Of a stretch of 64,000 nucleotides of DNA, positions 18,737-31,326 are shown piece by piece. This stretch comes from Liolophura sinensis (lineage: Eukaryota > Mollusca > Polyplacophora > Chitonida > Chitonidae): NCBI RefSeq assembly GCF_032854445.1, contig NC_088305.1, positions 565,001-629,000 of the forward strand, given 5' to 3'. A program made the position numbers and the translations under genes. The notes under the pieces were generated by a model. That model ran no database searches. It saw only the letters and a list, made by a program, of their open reading frames with translations, and was not told the origin of the DNA. Numbering within the stretch: the stretch's first letter is position 1; the number at the start of each line of letters is the position of its first letter.

Positions 18737-21700
18737 GGACTGTCAGGTTTATGGGCAGAAAACGACGGTCTGGAAGCTGTCTGGTTTATGGGCTTAAGAC
18801 GATGGTCTGGAGACTGTCAGGTTTATGGGCTAAAGACGATGGTCTGGAGACTGTCAGGTTTATGGGCCGAAGACGACTGTCTGGAGACTGTCAGGTTTAT
18901 GGGCTGAAAACGACGGTCTGGAGACTGTCAGGTTTATGGGCTGAAGACGACGGCCTGGAGGCTGTCAGATTTATGGGCTGAAGACGATGGTCTGGAGACT
19001 GTCAGATTTATGCGCTGAAGACGACGGCCTGGAGGCTGTCAGATTTATGGGCTGAAGACGATGGCCTCGAGACTGTCAGGTTTATGGGCTGAAGACGACG
19101 GTCTGGAGACTGTCAGATTTATGGGCTGAAGACGACGGCCTGGAGGCTGTCAGATTTATGGGCTGAAGACGACGGTCTGGAGACTGTCAGATTTATGGGC
19201 TGAAGACGACGGCCTGGAGGCTGTCAGATTTATGGGCTGAAGACGACGGCCTAAGGACTGTCAGGTTTATGGGCTGAAGACGACGGCCTGGAGGCTGTCA
19301 GATTTATGGGCTGAAGACGACGGTCTGGAGACTGTCAGGTTTATGGGCTGAAGACGACGGCCTGGAGGCTGTCAGATTTATGGGCTGAAGACGACGGTCT
19401 GGAGACTGTCAGATTTATGGGCTGAAGACGACGGCCTGGAGGCTGTCAGATTTATGGGCTGAAGACGATGGTCTGGAGACTGTCAGATTTATGGGCTGAA
19501 GACGACGGCCTGGAGACTGTCAGGTTTATGGGCTGAAGACGACGGTCTGGAGACTGTCAGATTTATGGGCTGAAGACGACGGCCTGGAGGCTGTCAGATT
19601 TATGGGCTGAAGACGATGGTCTGGAGACTGTCAGGTTTATGGGCTGAAGACGACGGCCTAAGGACTGTCAGGTTTATGAGCTAAAGACGACGGCCTGGAG
19701 GCTGTCATGTTTATGGGCTGAAGACGGCAGTCCGGTGGGTGCCAGGCTTATGGGCTGAAGACGGCAGTCCGGTGAGTGCCAGATTTATGGATAGCGGCGT
19801 CCGCTCTGGGGAAAAAACACGGCGCCTATTACTTCACCTCCTGAGTCTGGAGACTGTCAGGTTTATGGGCTGTAGACGGCAGTCCGGTGAGTGCCAGGTT
19901 TATGAGCTGAAGACGGCAGTCCGGTGAGTGTCAGGTGTATGGGCTGAAGACGGCAGTCCGGTGAGTGCCAGGTTTATGGATAGCGGCGTCCGCTCTGGGA
20001 GAAAAACACCGCGCCTACTAACTCACCTCCTGAGTCTGCAGACTGTCGGGTTTATGGTATGAAGACGGCGATCTGGAGACTGTCAGGTTTATGGGCTGTA
20101 GACGGCAGTCCGGTGAGTGCCAGGTTTATGAGCTGAAGACGGCAGTCCGGTGAGTGTCAGGTTTATGGGCTGAAGACGGCAGTCTGGTGAGTGTCAGGTT
20201 TATGGGCTGAAGACGGCAGTCCGGTGAGTGTCAGGTTTATGAGCTGAAGACGGCAGTCCGGTGAATGTCAGGTTTATGGGCTGAAGACGGCAGTCCGGTG
20301 AGTGTCAGGTTTATGAGCTGAAGACGGCAGTCCGATGAGCGCCAGGTTTATGGGCTGAAGACAGCAGTCCGGTGAGTGTCAGGTTTATGAGCTGGACACG
20401 GCAGTCCGGTGAGCGCCAGGTTTATGGGCTGAAGACGGCAGTCCGGTCAGTGTCAGGTTTATGAGCTGAAGACGGCAGTCCGGTGAATGTCAGGTTTATG
20501 GGCTGAAGACGGCAGTCCGGTGAGTGTCAGGTTTATGAGGTGAAGACGGCAGTCCGGTGAGTGTCAGGTTTATGAGCTGAAGACGGCAGTCCGGTGAGTG
20601 TCAGGTTTATGAGCTGAAGACGGCAGTCCGGTGAATGTCAGATTTATGGGCTGAAGACGGCAGTCCGGTGAGTGTCAGGTTTATGAGGTGAAGACGGCAG
20701 TCCGGTGAGTGTCAGGTTTATGAGCTGAAGACGGCAGTCCGGTGAGTGTCAGGTTTATGAGCTGAAGACGGCAGTCCGGTGAGTGCCAGATTTATGGGCT
20801 GAAGACGGCAGTCCGGTGAGTGTCAGGTTTATGGGCTGAAGACGGCAGTCCGGTGAGTGTCAGGTTTATGAGCTGAAGACGGCAGTCCGGTGAGTGTCAG
20901 GTTTATGAACTGAAGACGGCAGTCCAGTGAGTGTCAGGTTTATGGGCTGAAGACGGCAGTCTGGTGAATGTCAGGTTTATGGGCTGAAGATGGCAGTCCG
21001 GTGAGCGCCAGGTTTATGGGCTGAAGACGGCAGTCCGGTGGGTGCCAGGTTTATGAGCCGAAGACGGCAGTCCGGTGAATGTCAGGTTTATGGGCTGAAG
21101 ACGGCAGTCTGGTGAGTGTCAGGTTTATGGGCTGAAGACGGCAGTCCGGTGAGCGCCAGGTTTATGGGCTGAAGACGGCAGTCCGGTAAGTGTCAGGTTT
21201 ATGAGCTGAAGACGGCAGTCCGGTGAATGTCAGGTTTATGGGCTGAAGACGGCAGTCCGGTCAGTGTCAGGTTTATGAGCTGAAGACGGCAGTCCGATGA
21301 GCGCCAGGTTTATGGGCTGAAGACAGCAGTCCGGTGAGTGTCAGGTTTATGAGCTGAAGACGGCAGTCCGGTGAGAGTCAGGTATATGAGCTGAAGACGG
21401 CAGTCCTGTGAGTGTCAGGTTTATGGGCTGAAGACGGCAGTCCGGTGAGTGTCAGGTTTATGAGCTGAAGACGGCAGTCCGGTGAGTGCCAGGTTTATGG
21501 GCTGAAGTCGGCAGTCCGGTGAGTGCCAGGTTTATGAGCTGAAGACGGCAGTCCGGTGAGTGTCAGGTTTATGGGCTGAAGACGGCAGTCCGGTGAGTGT
21601 CAGGTTTATGGGCTGAAGACGGCAGTCCGGTGAGTGTCAGGTTTATGAGCTGAAGACGGCAGTCCGGTGAGTGCCAGGTTTATGGATAGCGGCGTCCGCT

Positions 21701-22490
21701 CTGGGGAAAACCACTGCGCATATTACTTCATCTCCTGAGTCTGGAGACTGTCAGGTTTATGGGCTGAAGACGGTGGCTCTTCAGACTGTCAGGTTTATGG
21801 GCTGAAGACGGTGGCTCTCCAGACTGTCAGGTTTATGGGTTGAAGACGTCGATCTGGGTTTATAGGGTGTAGAGGGCAGTCCGGTGACCGCCAGGTTTAT
21901 GGGCTGAAGACAGCAGTCCGGTGAGCGCCAGGTTTATGGGCTGAAGACAGCAGTCCGGTGAGTGTCAGGCTTATGGGTAGACGAGTCCGCTCTGGGGAAA
22001 AACACCGCGCCTATTACTTCATCTCTTGAGTCTGGAGACTGTCAGGTTTATGGGCTGAAGACGGTGACCCTTCAGACTGTCAGGTTTATGGGTTGAACAC
22101 GGCGATCTGAAGACTATCCGGTTCATGAGCTGAAGACGGCAGTCCGGTGAGTGTCAGGTTTATGGGCTGAAGACGGCAGCCCGGTTAGTGCTAGGTTTAT
22201 GGGCTGAAGACAGCAGTCCGGTGGGTGCCAGGTTTATGGGCTGAAGACAGCAGTCCGGTGGGTGCCAGGTTTATGGGCTGTAGACTGCAGCCCGTTTAGT
22301 GGCAGGTTTATGAGCTGAAGACGGCGGTCTGGAGACTGTCAGGTTTATGGGCTGTAGATGGCAGTCCGGTTAGTGCCAGGTTTATGGACAGAGGAGTCAG
22401 CTCTGGGGAAAACCACCGTGCCTATGGATAGAAGAGTTCACTCTGGGGAAAACCACCGCGCCTATTACTTCACCTCCTGATCTAAAGATT
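18737..22490. repeat. 3.7-kb minisatellite of 37-bp units
   Basis: About 100 units of the type ctgtcaggtttatgggctga plus a variable end. From 18.74 to 19.7 kb the end is agacgacggtctggaga; from 19.7 to 21.7 kb it is agacggcagtccggtga; after 21.7 kb both occur. A spacer of about 60 bp (ggatagcggcgtccgctctg to cacctcctgagtctg) recurs at about 19788, 19978, 21683, 21970, 22385 and 22425, giving a higher-order pattern. Short ORFs inside are by-products. Confidence 0.95.
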
Positions 22491-25180
22491 TTTGTTTGAC
22501 TAGAGAGTATTATATGACAAGTATCTGTTCGCTGAAATACTATATTTACCGGTGTGGCCTTAAACCCTGTAATAACGTGTTCAATTTTCGGATTTTTTGG
22601 AGTCGGCAGCCGGTATTGTGGTAGGATGAAACCGGGCTAAGCCCGGGGAAAACCCACATATTAAGTTTCTGCCAGAAATCCACATATGGCCACAAAGGAA
22701 ACCGCTGAAGAAAATGGCCTTTGTTAAATGATGACATTGTCACATGTTCCATGAATGGGATTCACGACGCTTATAAGCCGTATAAGTAAGGATTTCGGGT
22801 TGGCTAAAACCAAGACAAAAAAAAAATGTATGCGATAGACGAGTTTTTTCTGTGTGAATTGGGCTAAGCAAACTTGCTAGTAGGCTACCTATGCTAGCCG
22901 TCTATGCTTAGACTTTATACTTTTTGTGAAACGCGACACAGCATGTGTTCTAAAACACATGGAGCTTAGCAATAAAAGTGAACATAAAGTCTGCAACTAT
23001 ACACATGCAGAAAAAATTGTATAGCACAAGGTTATAAGAGAAAAATCTGTAAAAAAATTCTATAAAGTCATGAAAGTCGAGAAGATGAAGTTCAGCATTG
23101 GGGATATAGTACTGACGGACAATTCACTCCGAATAGCCATGTTGTAGGCGCCCTATGACCTTGGCCAATCACTATCGTTAAAACCGTCATGTGATAATTG
23201 GCTGTTACGTGAATAAACCTGATAGCTCCTGAGTGTCAGTGTGGTTTCTTATTGCGGATAGACAGATATCGATGTAATTCATTGGATTTTTGCGGTTAGT
23301 TTAAGTGTTAAACTGATGCACTTTGGACGATACATTTATGAGCATGCATCTGAGAACGGCTGGCCGTGTCTCGAGAGAGCTATTTATAACAAAAATATCT
23401 CCCCAAAATCTGAATGAAAGGGTACGTTATCAACAAGAAGGTTCTATTATTTTAGGTAAATTCCATGAAGTCGGCACAGTCACCTGGGCCAAATGCTTAC
23501 ACTCATGCAGGAACGACGAGGACGAGCAGGACCTCTAAAACACGTCGCTAGTGTCAACGAACATCACCCTGATCGAGTGCCAAATTAAAAGAAATATCGA
23601 GCCTCTGAACACGGAACAGAACTGATACTCTTTGGTTGGGTATCAGGCGTTTTTGTTTGCATTTTCTCATTGTCATATTGTTTAATACCGATGGAACGGG
23701 AGAGCTCCTTGTTTTGTGACGTCACTCTAGACAGCTGGACACAGACCTCCATTACAACTTCCGTTTTTCGGGAATGTAATTCTGTGTTTTTTTAGGGGGT
23801 GAATTCTTTTTTTGCTGCTAGCCTGTCGATTTTGGTGTACAGGTACATGCTTGGCATCAATATGTGGGAAATCGTCTAAGCTTTGGGCAGGCATGAGTTT
23901 TAATGATGAAAATTTGAAATTCTGGGCGAGAGGACACAAGGAGACAGCTGGTGATGAGGCTCCGAGACGTCCCCTTGGCGTTGCTAGGCACCCCTCCCAG
24001 CTTCCGGCATAGAAAGGCCCAGATTTTGACGGTCAACCTATGTCAAGATTTTAATGGCTTCTTTCTCACAGGCTGGGTCAGGTATGCACCAAAGCTTATT
24101 GGCCACAGTTTGTTTGGGGCTGAGCTACAGCACTAAACGTTAACATTGTCGCTTATGGAAAATTATTGGGGGTCTGTGGCCAGCTATTACATGGCAAAAT
24201 GGCGTCACCAAATGCGTGGTTAGGTACTGAAGACTGTTATTTATTTTGTTGATAAGCGGTGCAGAATTTTAAAATATTTTAGAACATTTCTTGGATATTA
24301 CTTTATTAATTCATTCAACCTTAGTTGCTGACTTTATGTTCACTTTAATGTATTGTTTGGCAGCTATTCCAGTTCGGTACAACGAGTATACCCTTACAGA
24401 GAAATCCATATTCATGCGAAAGGAATTATAAATGAAAAAAGATGTGAATATTATTGCTTTGTTAGATGAGAAACACAAGCGATTTTTATTTAACTAATGA
24501 TCAACTTATTTTAGTCTTTACTCATATTAGCTTTGCGCTGTCGGTTAACAGAATTAATATTGTCTAAAATGAGGAAAAAAAAGCAAACGTGTCAGTACAT
24601 GTAAATGTATATCACAAAATCAAGCTATCATTGCAGTTCACAACATTTACATGGTAATTTCTGTCGGTGGTATTTGAATGAGTGGCTCATTGGGTGTTTC
24701 TCTTTTAGATATGTTATATGTTGAATACGAAAAGTATTATATTCGTGTGCACGTTCATATATCTGTCCTAGTACAGATGGATGTTGTACCCTGTGTATCT
24801 AATGCGCTGATAACAACTTGAATTTTGATAAAGTAGAAGAAAACATAAAAATGATGCCAAAATCATATTATAAACAAAGCCCATAGAGGACATTTCGCTA
24901 CGTGATCCCTTCCAGGGCGAGGCAGCGAGGTAACGAGATAGCGAAGCGAGGTAAAAGCTGTGCACCTCAGGAAGTGAAACGGACTATAGATGTGGGTGAC
25001 AACCGCAGACATATTCGTTAGGCCACTTTTTCTTTCAATTGTGTTTTTCTCTTCTGTCCCTGTTATTTGGCAAACATGAGACTTAAAAGGCTCCAGACAT
25101 GCGCTGAAGAGATGTATATGCCATAAAATCGAAAAACGGTAGCCTACTCCGGTCATACTGAAATATCTTATTTTTTTTTA
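22491..25180. other. Intergenic, no gene supported
   Basis: The region holds a reversed SINE scrap (22596-22690) and several ORFs of 60-71 codons (23323-23538, 23812-24012, 23951-24136) without known motifs. At 24915-24955 there is a gaggcagcgaggtaacgaga stretch related to the inverted repeats at 27.4-27.7 kb. Confidence 0.5.
22596..22690 (-). mobile_element. SINE type 1 fragment, reverse
   Basis: Complement of the body: tattgtggtaggatgaaacc, then gggctaagcccggggaaaac. Head and tail are not recognisable. Confidence 0.7.
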
Positions 25181-25189
25181 AAATTAGAC

Positions 25190-25452
25190 GAGGGGTCTCC
25201 GTGGCTCAGTTGATTAGCGCGCTAGCGCAGCGTAATGACCAAGCAGTCTCTCGCCAATGCGGTTGCTGTGAGTTCAGGCTGGCTTCCTCTCCATACGTGG
25301 GAAGGTCTGTCAGCAACCTGCGGATGGTCGTGGGTTTCCCCCGGGCTCTGCCCGGTTTCCTCCCGCCATAATGCTGGCCGCCGTCATATAAGTGAAATAT
25401 TCTTCAGTACGGCTTAAAACACCAATCAAATAATAAATAAATAAATAAATTT
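25190..25452 (+). mobile_element. SINE type 1, full length with target duplication
   Basis: tRNA-like head (A box in gtggctcagttgattagcgc, B box near gagttcag), conserved body (ggatggtcgtgggtttcccc, ctgcccggtttcctcccgcc), tail ataagtgaaatattcttcag ending in an (AAAT) run. It is flanked by aaattagac at 25181-25189 and 25453-25461, a 9-bp target duplication. This is the best reference copy here, with 33029. Confidence 0.92.
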
Positions 25453-25694
25453 AAATTAGACACTGTGGAGTGGGGGAAATCACCCTACCATAAATGTAAC
25501 TTTCTGAATGGTTCTTGAGTACACAGTTAGGCACCAATCAATTAAATAAATTTACAACAAATGTAACTTTTAGTCGTATACTTCCGCTACGCATAACGTG
25601 TTACTATTAATGATAGCTAGACAATCACTTGTGCTCTCAACCAGGATTTACGTACGTTTTTTTCATCTTAACAATTATCTATTCTAATTCATGA

Positions 25695-26016
25695 CCGGCC
25701 CCAGTGGGTAACGCACAGTTGGTAGAGCGTCCGCTTCGGGTAGCTCCAGGGTCAATCCTGGGTCGAGTCACACCTAAGACCTTAAAAGAGGAAGTTGTAA
25801 CTTCCTCGCTTGGCGTTGAAGAGGATAGTGCAACGGCTGGTTGACCTGTATCAGTATTATGGTTACTTGCCTTTGGTAAGGCGTCTCAGTGAAGCAGCAC
25901 TCGACAAAAGAGATCCGTCCTGCAACAAGCAGGCACATTACATGCACCCTAAGGATTCCTTCGTCGCCATATGACTGAAAAATTGTTAAGTACGACGGTA
26001 AACCCCAAGCACTCAC
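25695..26016 (+). mobile_element. SINE type 2, full length with target duplication
   Basis: tRNA-like head (cagttggtagagcgtccgct; B-like ccagggtcaatcctgg), middle (gcaacggctggttgacctgt; ggcgtctcagtgaagcagca), tail catatgactgaaaaattgtt then ccaagcactcact. The flanks are tctaattcatga at 25683-25694 and 26017-26028. Confidence 0.92.
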
Positions 26017-26028
26017 TCTAATTCATGA

Positions 26029-26620
26029 TAACACTTTTAATCTAATGAAGGACGGCCTATACCTTTATTCAGACAAAAGTATGTTTCCAAACAAAAAAAA
26101 CAAATAATAAAAAAAAAAAAAAAATAAAGACCAACAAAGATTCAAACTCTTCTTTAAGGTAGAACCTGTTCTCCATATTGACTTGTTTAGTTCACTTTTC
26201 TATGGGAAAAATATGGACTTCAACCATTAAAATGAAACAAATTGATCACTTTATGAAATTTATGTTTTATACATGAAGGCAAACGTTAACCGAAACAAAA
26301 CTTTAACAGCATGTGGCAATACACACAGGAAAGTTTCAGTAAAGACATGTTTCTGGCTAACGTTGATCCTCATACTGTAAATAAAACCCCACAGTGACTC
26401 GTTTGAACGAAAACTTGGCGTTTTTGATCGAGAGTGCAATTTAGACGGGTTATTACAAAGCAACCATCTCTTTGATGATCATATAAAGTGTAAGGGTGCT
26501 TCGACCAAGTTGTATACTTCCGATTTGGAAATTTACACAATTGTCCTGAGATTTTGAAATTTGCACTTTCTTATCGTGCCTCTCTGAGGCCGATTCTTCG
26601 TCTTACTGTACCAGGTCCTT
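26029..26620. other. Intergenic, nothing recognised
   Basis: AT-rich sequence with A-runs at 26090-26125. No coding signature. Confidence 0.6.
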
Positions 26621-26624
26621 TATT

Positions 26625-26800
26625 TACTTATTTACTCAACTGATGGTTTACGCCGTACTCAAGAATATTTCAAGTACAACTGTAGCCAACATTATGGTGA
26701 AAGGAAACCAGACAAAGCCCGCGGAAAACCTACGACCACCCACAAGTTGCCGACAGACCTTCCTGAGTGCGACTGAAGTGGAAGCCAAGCCAGAACTGGT
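26625..26800 (-). mobile_element. SINE type 1 fragment, reverse
   Basis: Complement of tail and body: ttacgccgtactcaagaata, ccaacattatggtgaaagga, then aaacctacgaccacccacaa and a head remnant with gaagccaagccag. Confidence 0.8.
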
Positions 26801-26946
26801 CTTCTCACAGGCACCGAATTAGAGTCTCTTGGGTCATTACGCCGCGTTAGCGATCTAAATTCCTGGAACGCTGAAATTTGAGTGACATAGTCGTGTTGAG
26901 TGATGTAGTACTTAACAAGGCACATGGAGCAAGAACCCACCTTAAG

Positions 26947-27400
26947 CCCCGTCCAGACTGGTCCAACATCATTCAACTTTTGTTGACTCAACAGCAGGCT
27001 GAATGCTATCAACGCAAGTTGAGTGCCCCGTCCACACTACAAATTGAGCTGTGTTTTTCGATAAATTGGTGGAAATTTCCATCTTTCCCTTCCATGCATG
27101 AAAAACAATGAATTTCTTTTGTCCCAGTCTTTGGAGACGGTGTTGTACAGACAAGAGCATTTTTTTATACTCCTGTACCAACGAAACTGTCTCATCTTCA
27201 GACCAGTTTTCTCTCTTTCGCTTTGGTGCCGCCATTTTGTCTTACTACGGTCACGTTATTTCGATACGCCCGCTAAGTGGCTTCTTTCACTCAACTTTAC
27301 TCGACTTGTTGACAAAAAATGAGTGTTGAGTGTCGTTGAAGAACCCGTCCAGACTACTCAACACGGCTCAACTTGTTGACTCGACTTCAAGTTGAATCTT
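26947..27400 (-). mobile_element. DNA-transposon remnant with Myb/SANT-like ORF (Harbinger-type?)
   Basis: A short motif, ccgtccagact, occurs at both edges (about 26948 and 27347), with many caacttgttgac-like words between. Inside, on the minus strand, is a Myb/SANT-like reading frame. Harbinger/PIF elements carry such a Myb-like gene, but no transposase is present and the edge motifs are direct rather than inverted, so the family is uncertain. Confidence 0.45.
26969..27235 (-). pseudogene. Myb/SANT-like DNA-binding ORF, truncated
   Basis: 88 codons starting MAAPKRKRENWSEDETVSL followed by VQEYKK. The NWSEDE...L...Y pattern is the first helix of the Myb/SANT-like domains found in transposon-derived proteins. 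After about 45 codons the sequence loses resemblance. A complete domain would be longer, so this is likely a relic. Confidence 0.5.
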
Positions 27401-27429
27401 GACACTAAAGTGATTATAATAACTGCTCC

Positions 27430-27690
27430 CCACCTCCTTACCTCGCTGCCTCACTACCTCGCTACCTCGCAACCTCAGGGATGCAGCGAAGTATAGATGC
27501 GAGGTAGCGAGGTAGCGATGCGAGGCGCGAGGTAGCAAGATCGCGCATTGTCACGCACCGCTACCTCGCTGCCTCGCATCGCTATCTTATTACTGTGCTA
27601 CGTCGTTATCTCGCTTGGCTACCTCGTTACCCTCGCTTCGCTACCTTCTTACCTCGCTTGGCTACCTCTTTACCTCGCTCTGTATTAGAA
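27430..27690. repeat. TACCTCGC-rich inverted repeats
   Basis: Dense cctcgctacctcgc words on both strands. Arms at 27511-27536 (ggtagcgatgcgaggcgcga start) and 27560-27586 can pair in a hairpin with a loop of about 23 nt. Confidence 0.85.
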
Positions 27691-27699
27691 AGGTCGAGG

Positions 27700-28430
27700 T
27701 AGCAAGACGGTCACATATCGGCTTCCATGGTATGAAAGAGCGTGAAAAGTTATTTGCAAATGTGGACTTTAATATTTTTTGACGCTTTATTCTTCCAGGA
27801 GAAATGGATATTTGAAAATACTTTATTAGGTGGGTATTTGGGACCGTATATATTGTCTTTGTATAATACTCTTCTAAATAAGGATGCGATGCATATACAT
27901 TTATTTGAATGTAAGCTTTAATTTGTTCATCCCCAAACACATACATTAATTTTAATCTGAATTGTCATAATATTTATGAATAGATGAAAAATGTAAAGAT
28001 GCTCAAAATCCAGGTTGAACACATTTGTTTGGTGAAAAGACCAAATTCTCGTGCAAATATATTTATTAAACATGTGTTACATCCTCATTTGTAACATTAT
28101 TACGCAGAGAAAATATATACCAAGAAATGGCCCCAAATACTTACCATACCAAAAAAATACAAAAATTATCAGTTGTCTTTTTCTCTTCAAAGAAAATGAA
28201 AGAAAAAAACCAAAAAAAAAAAAACCAAAATAAAACAAAACCAAAAGCCCCCACCCCCAAAACCAAAGAAATATTGAAAACTACATTAACAACTATTGTA
28301 AATCTTCCACCTTTTTGGCCTCTTAATCACTTTTTGGTGGAATTTATGCACACAATTATTATGAAAATGACCCAGAAAATGATTCATTTGTATTACTGAT
28401 GATGCAATCTTCATAAAGCCATGCAGAATG
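27700..28430. other. Intergenic, nothing recognised
   Basis: AT-rich, with A/C-rich low complexity at 28195-28265 that yields a spurious lysine-rich ORF. Confidence 0.6.
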
Positions 28431-28431
28431 T

Positions 28432-29122
28432 TTTCCTACACCCTATAGTAATGTAAGAATGTTTCCCTACACCCCATAGTTCTGTAAGAATGTTTCTGTA
28501 CAACCCATAGTTCTGTAAGAATGTTTCCCTACACCTTATAGTTCTGTAAGAATGTTTCCGTACAACCCATAGTTCTGTAAGAATATTTCGCTACATCCGC
28601 ATAGTTCTGTAAGAATGTTTCCCTACACCTTATAGTTCTGTAATAATGTTTCGCTACAACCCATAGTTCTGTAAGATTGTTTCCCTACACCCCATAGTTC
28701 TGTAAGAATGTTTCCGTACAACCCATAGTTCTGTAAGAATATTTCGCTACATCCGCATAGTTCTGTAAGAATGTTTCCGTACAACCCATAGTTCTGTAAG
28801 AATGTTTCCGTACAACCCACAGTTCTGTAAGAATGTTTCCGTACAACCCATAGTTCTGTAAGAATATTTCGCTACATCCGCATAGTTCTGTAAGAATGTT
28901 TCCCTACGAAACCATAGTTCTGTAAGAATGTTTCTCTACACCTCATAGTTCTGTAAGATTGTTTCGCTACAACCCATAGTTCTGTAAGAATATTTCGCTA
29001 CATCCCCATAGTTCTGTAAGAATATTTCGCTACATCCCCATAGTTCTGTAAGAATGTTTACCTACACCTCATAGTTCTGTAAGATTGTTTCGCTACATCC
29101 CCATAGTTCTGTAAGAATATGT
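28432..29122. repeat. 31-bp minisatellite
   Basis: About 22 units of catagttctgtaagaatgtt plus tccgtacaacc, with variants tcgctacatcc and tccctacacc. Confidence 0.94.
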
Positions 29123-31326
29123 CAAAATTATAGTCACTGTGGTGGATGAAAATGTCAGAGTTAGGGTAACTATTCGTTCTCTTTCATCTGGACTTACCTG
29201 TTTGCTCCACCTGAATTCTACAACTTGACAGGTTGTAGTCTTATTTTTTCGTGAAGTCTAATACAGAATATCGATGTTGGTTCATGTGGCCATCGGTCAT
29301 GCGAGAGCACTCAGTCACCCACTCACTCACTCACTCACTCACTCCATTACTTATGATAACTATACGACTAATTTTTAAAATCTCAAATAAGTCCATATAT
29401 ACGACCATCCAGACATAGCAACATAGTTACCAATAATCATTAACTCATTTCTTTCACACATGGTTTCGCTTACTCGAATTTTTAAAGACAATTTAAAGTC
29501 AATAAAATGTGGTTTTCAGGTCTTCAAATTCAATGTAACGATTTATAAATTCGAAATAAAGATTTTGAAATGGGATATAGCAAGTCTAAGTTCAAAATGT
29601 TGCATATTTTAAATTCAACTAACGAAAGTGAAATGGTTTTATCGAATTTTAGAATTATTTTAACGAATTTTGGTATTATTTTAACGATGTTTAAAAATAT
29701 TTTAACCAATGTACAAAAATAAAATTAGAATTGTTAATTAAAAAATAAAGATTTGTTAATTGTGAGCCATAACTAGTTTTAACCAGTCACAACATCCTTG
29801 TATACACGCCATGGGTACTCATTGAAACTCAGGAAGGACTTGGTGTTTTCTGGTTATTTTGAAATCAAAATAATGTGTTTTGGAAAGATTTTATAGAATT
29901 TATCAGGATTTCAGCGAATTGTATATATGCCTTACAGAATTTTACAATTGTAATAGCAAATTTAAACTGATTTAACGAAATTAGGAATAAAATCTTAAAT
30001 TCGAAATAATGATGTTTAAGTTATATGAAATACGAACCATAGCTAGCTATGAACAATGATATTCCGCTTTTGAAATTTATTATGACGATTATAAATACTA
30101 TTCATGACTAAAATGTAATAGTTTAAAATCGTAAAACAATTTTAAAATTTGCTATATAACAACTTAAATATTGGTAATACCTAGTTATAAATTCCATACA
30201 TCGATTTAAAAGCCTGTTATTTCTAAAATTAACACAGAATGAAATTAATGAGAAATTCGAATTTTAAAACTTGTACTAATATTAAAATTTGCTGAAACGA
30301 TTTTAAAATTCGTTGTTTGGAATTTTACGACTGATTGTAAGAAGGTAATCTGATCGAGTTTGCGCGTATATTTTTAACTTCTATCCTAATATACACACGC
30401 GTCTTCGTCAAATGATGATCAGAGAAAAAATCTACAGGCGTACATGTTTACTTTGCATGTTTTCATGTAATGGGCCTTACTCCGACGAATAAAGTAACTA
30501 ACAAGCAATCGGTTTTTTAAAAACACAGATCTTTGTTCTGGGGACATGACCTAGATTACTATTAAGACAATTTAAGTCCAAGTACATGCCAAACACAGAA
30601 AAATTATTTCAAAATGTATAGTTTCCTTCGCTCGTCAGTATTAGTATTTGGACTTCCAATCCAGTTTGATATTCAGCCGTACAATTATGTATTTGATTGG
30701 CTCTGAACGCCGTGCGCATAAATTTCTCGCTAATACTCACGACTGAGCCTAGGCTTTTATTTATTTGACCATATTTTTACAGGGTAGCCCGTTCATTCCT
30801 GCAAACATACATCCCAGACAATAAAATACTATATAAACAGATTAAACATACATAACTTGAAAAAATTATTGAGAATTTGGTTATTAGGATTAATTTCACG
30901 TTCTAAAAAGTTTAAATAGTGGTACAAAAACGTCAAGCGTCCGTGATAATCATTTGACTGAAATAATATCAGTATAAGTATAGCTTATTAAACTGGCATC
31001 ATTTTAAAATACATAGTTTCAAAAACTGTAAAATTTACACATTCTCTGACATCTCACTTTATATATAAACAGAAGTTTAATAAGTAGATTGTCAAAAATT
31101 CGCAATAATCAATCTTTATTCTTGTTATAATCATAAATAAATTTAAAATCCATGTACATAGTTTTAACATATTTCATGTTGGCCTGTTTTACATCGTTTT
31201 GCTGAGAGTTGAATCTTATAGTGCGTTTGCTGGTTAATAGCGCGGAATGGTCAGATAATGGTTAGCGGTGGCTGTAGATTCGGGCAAAGGAGCCAATTTA
31301 CTCCATACACACTGGCTCCATAGTGG
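29123..31326. other. AT-rich intergenic block
   Basis: An actc run at 29310-29345 is a likely tail of a lost type 2 SINE. From 29440 to 30340 the sequence is very AT-rich, with recurring attttaacgaatttt and ttttaaaattcg words. From 30340 to 31326 nothing was recognised. Confidence 0.55.

Noticed and set aside
18526-18981. 151-codon ORF with repeated GLWA/VWRLSGLWA words
   Set aside because: It enters the 37-bp array; three units make an open 111-nt period by chance.
18737-22490. Possible CRISPR array
   Set aside because: Units are contiguous with no unique spacers, and the window is eukaryotic.
23323-24136. Three ORFs of 61-71 codons
   Set aside because: No recognisable domain, and length within chance expectation.
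25190-25280. tRNA gene
   Set aside because: A and B boxes are those of a SINE head; no complete cloverleaf, and a SINE body with target duplications follows.
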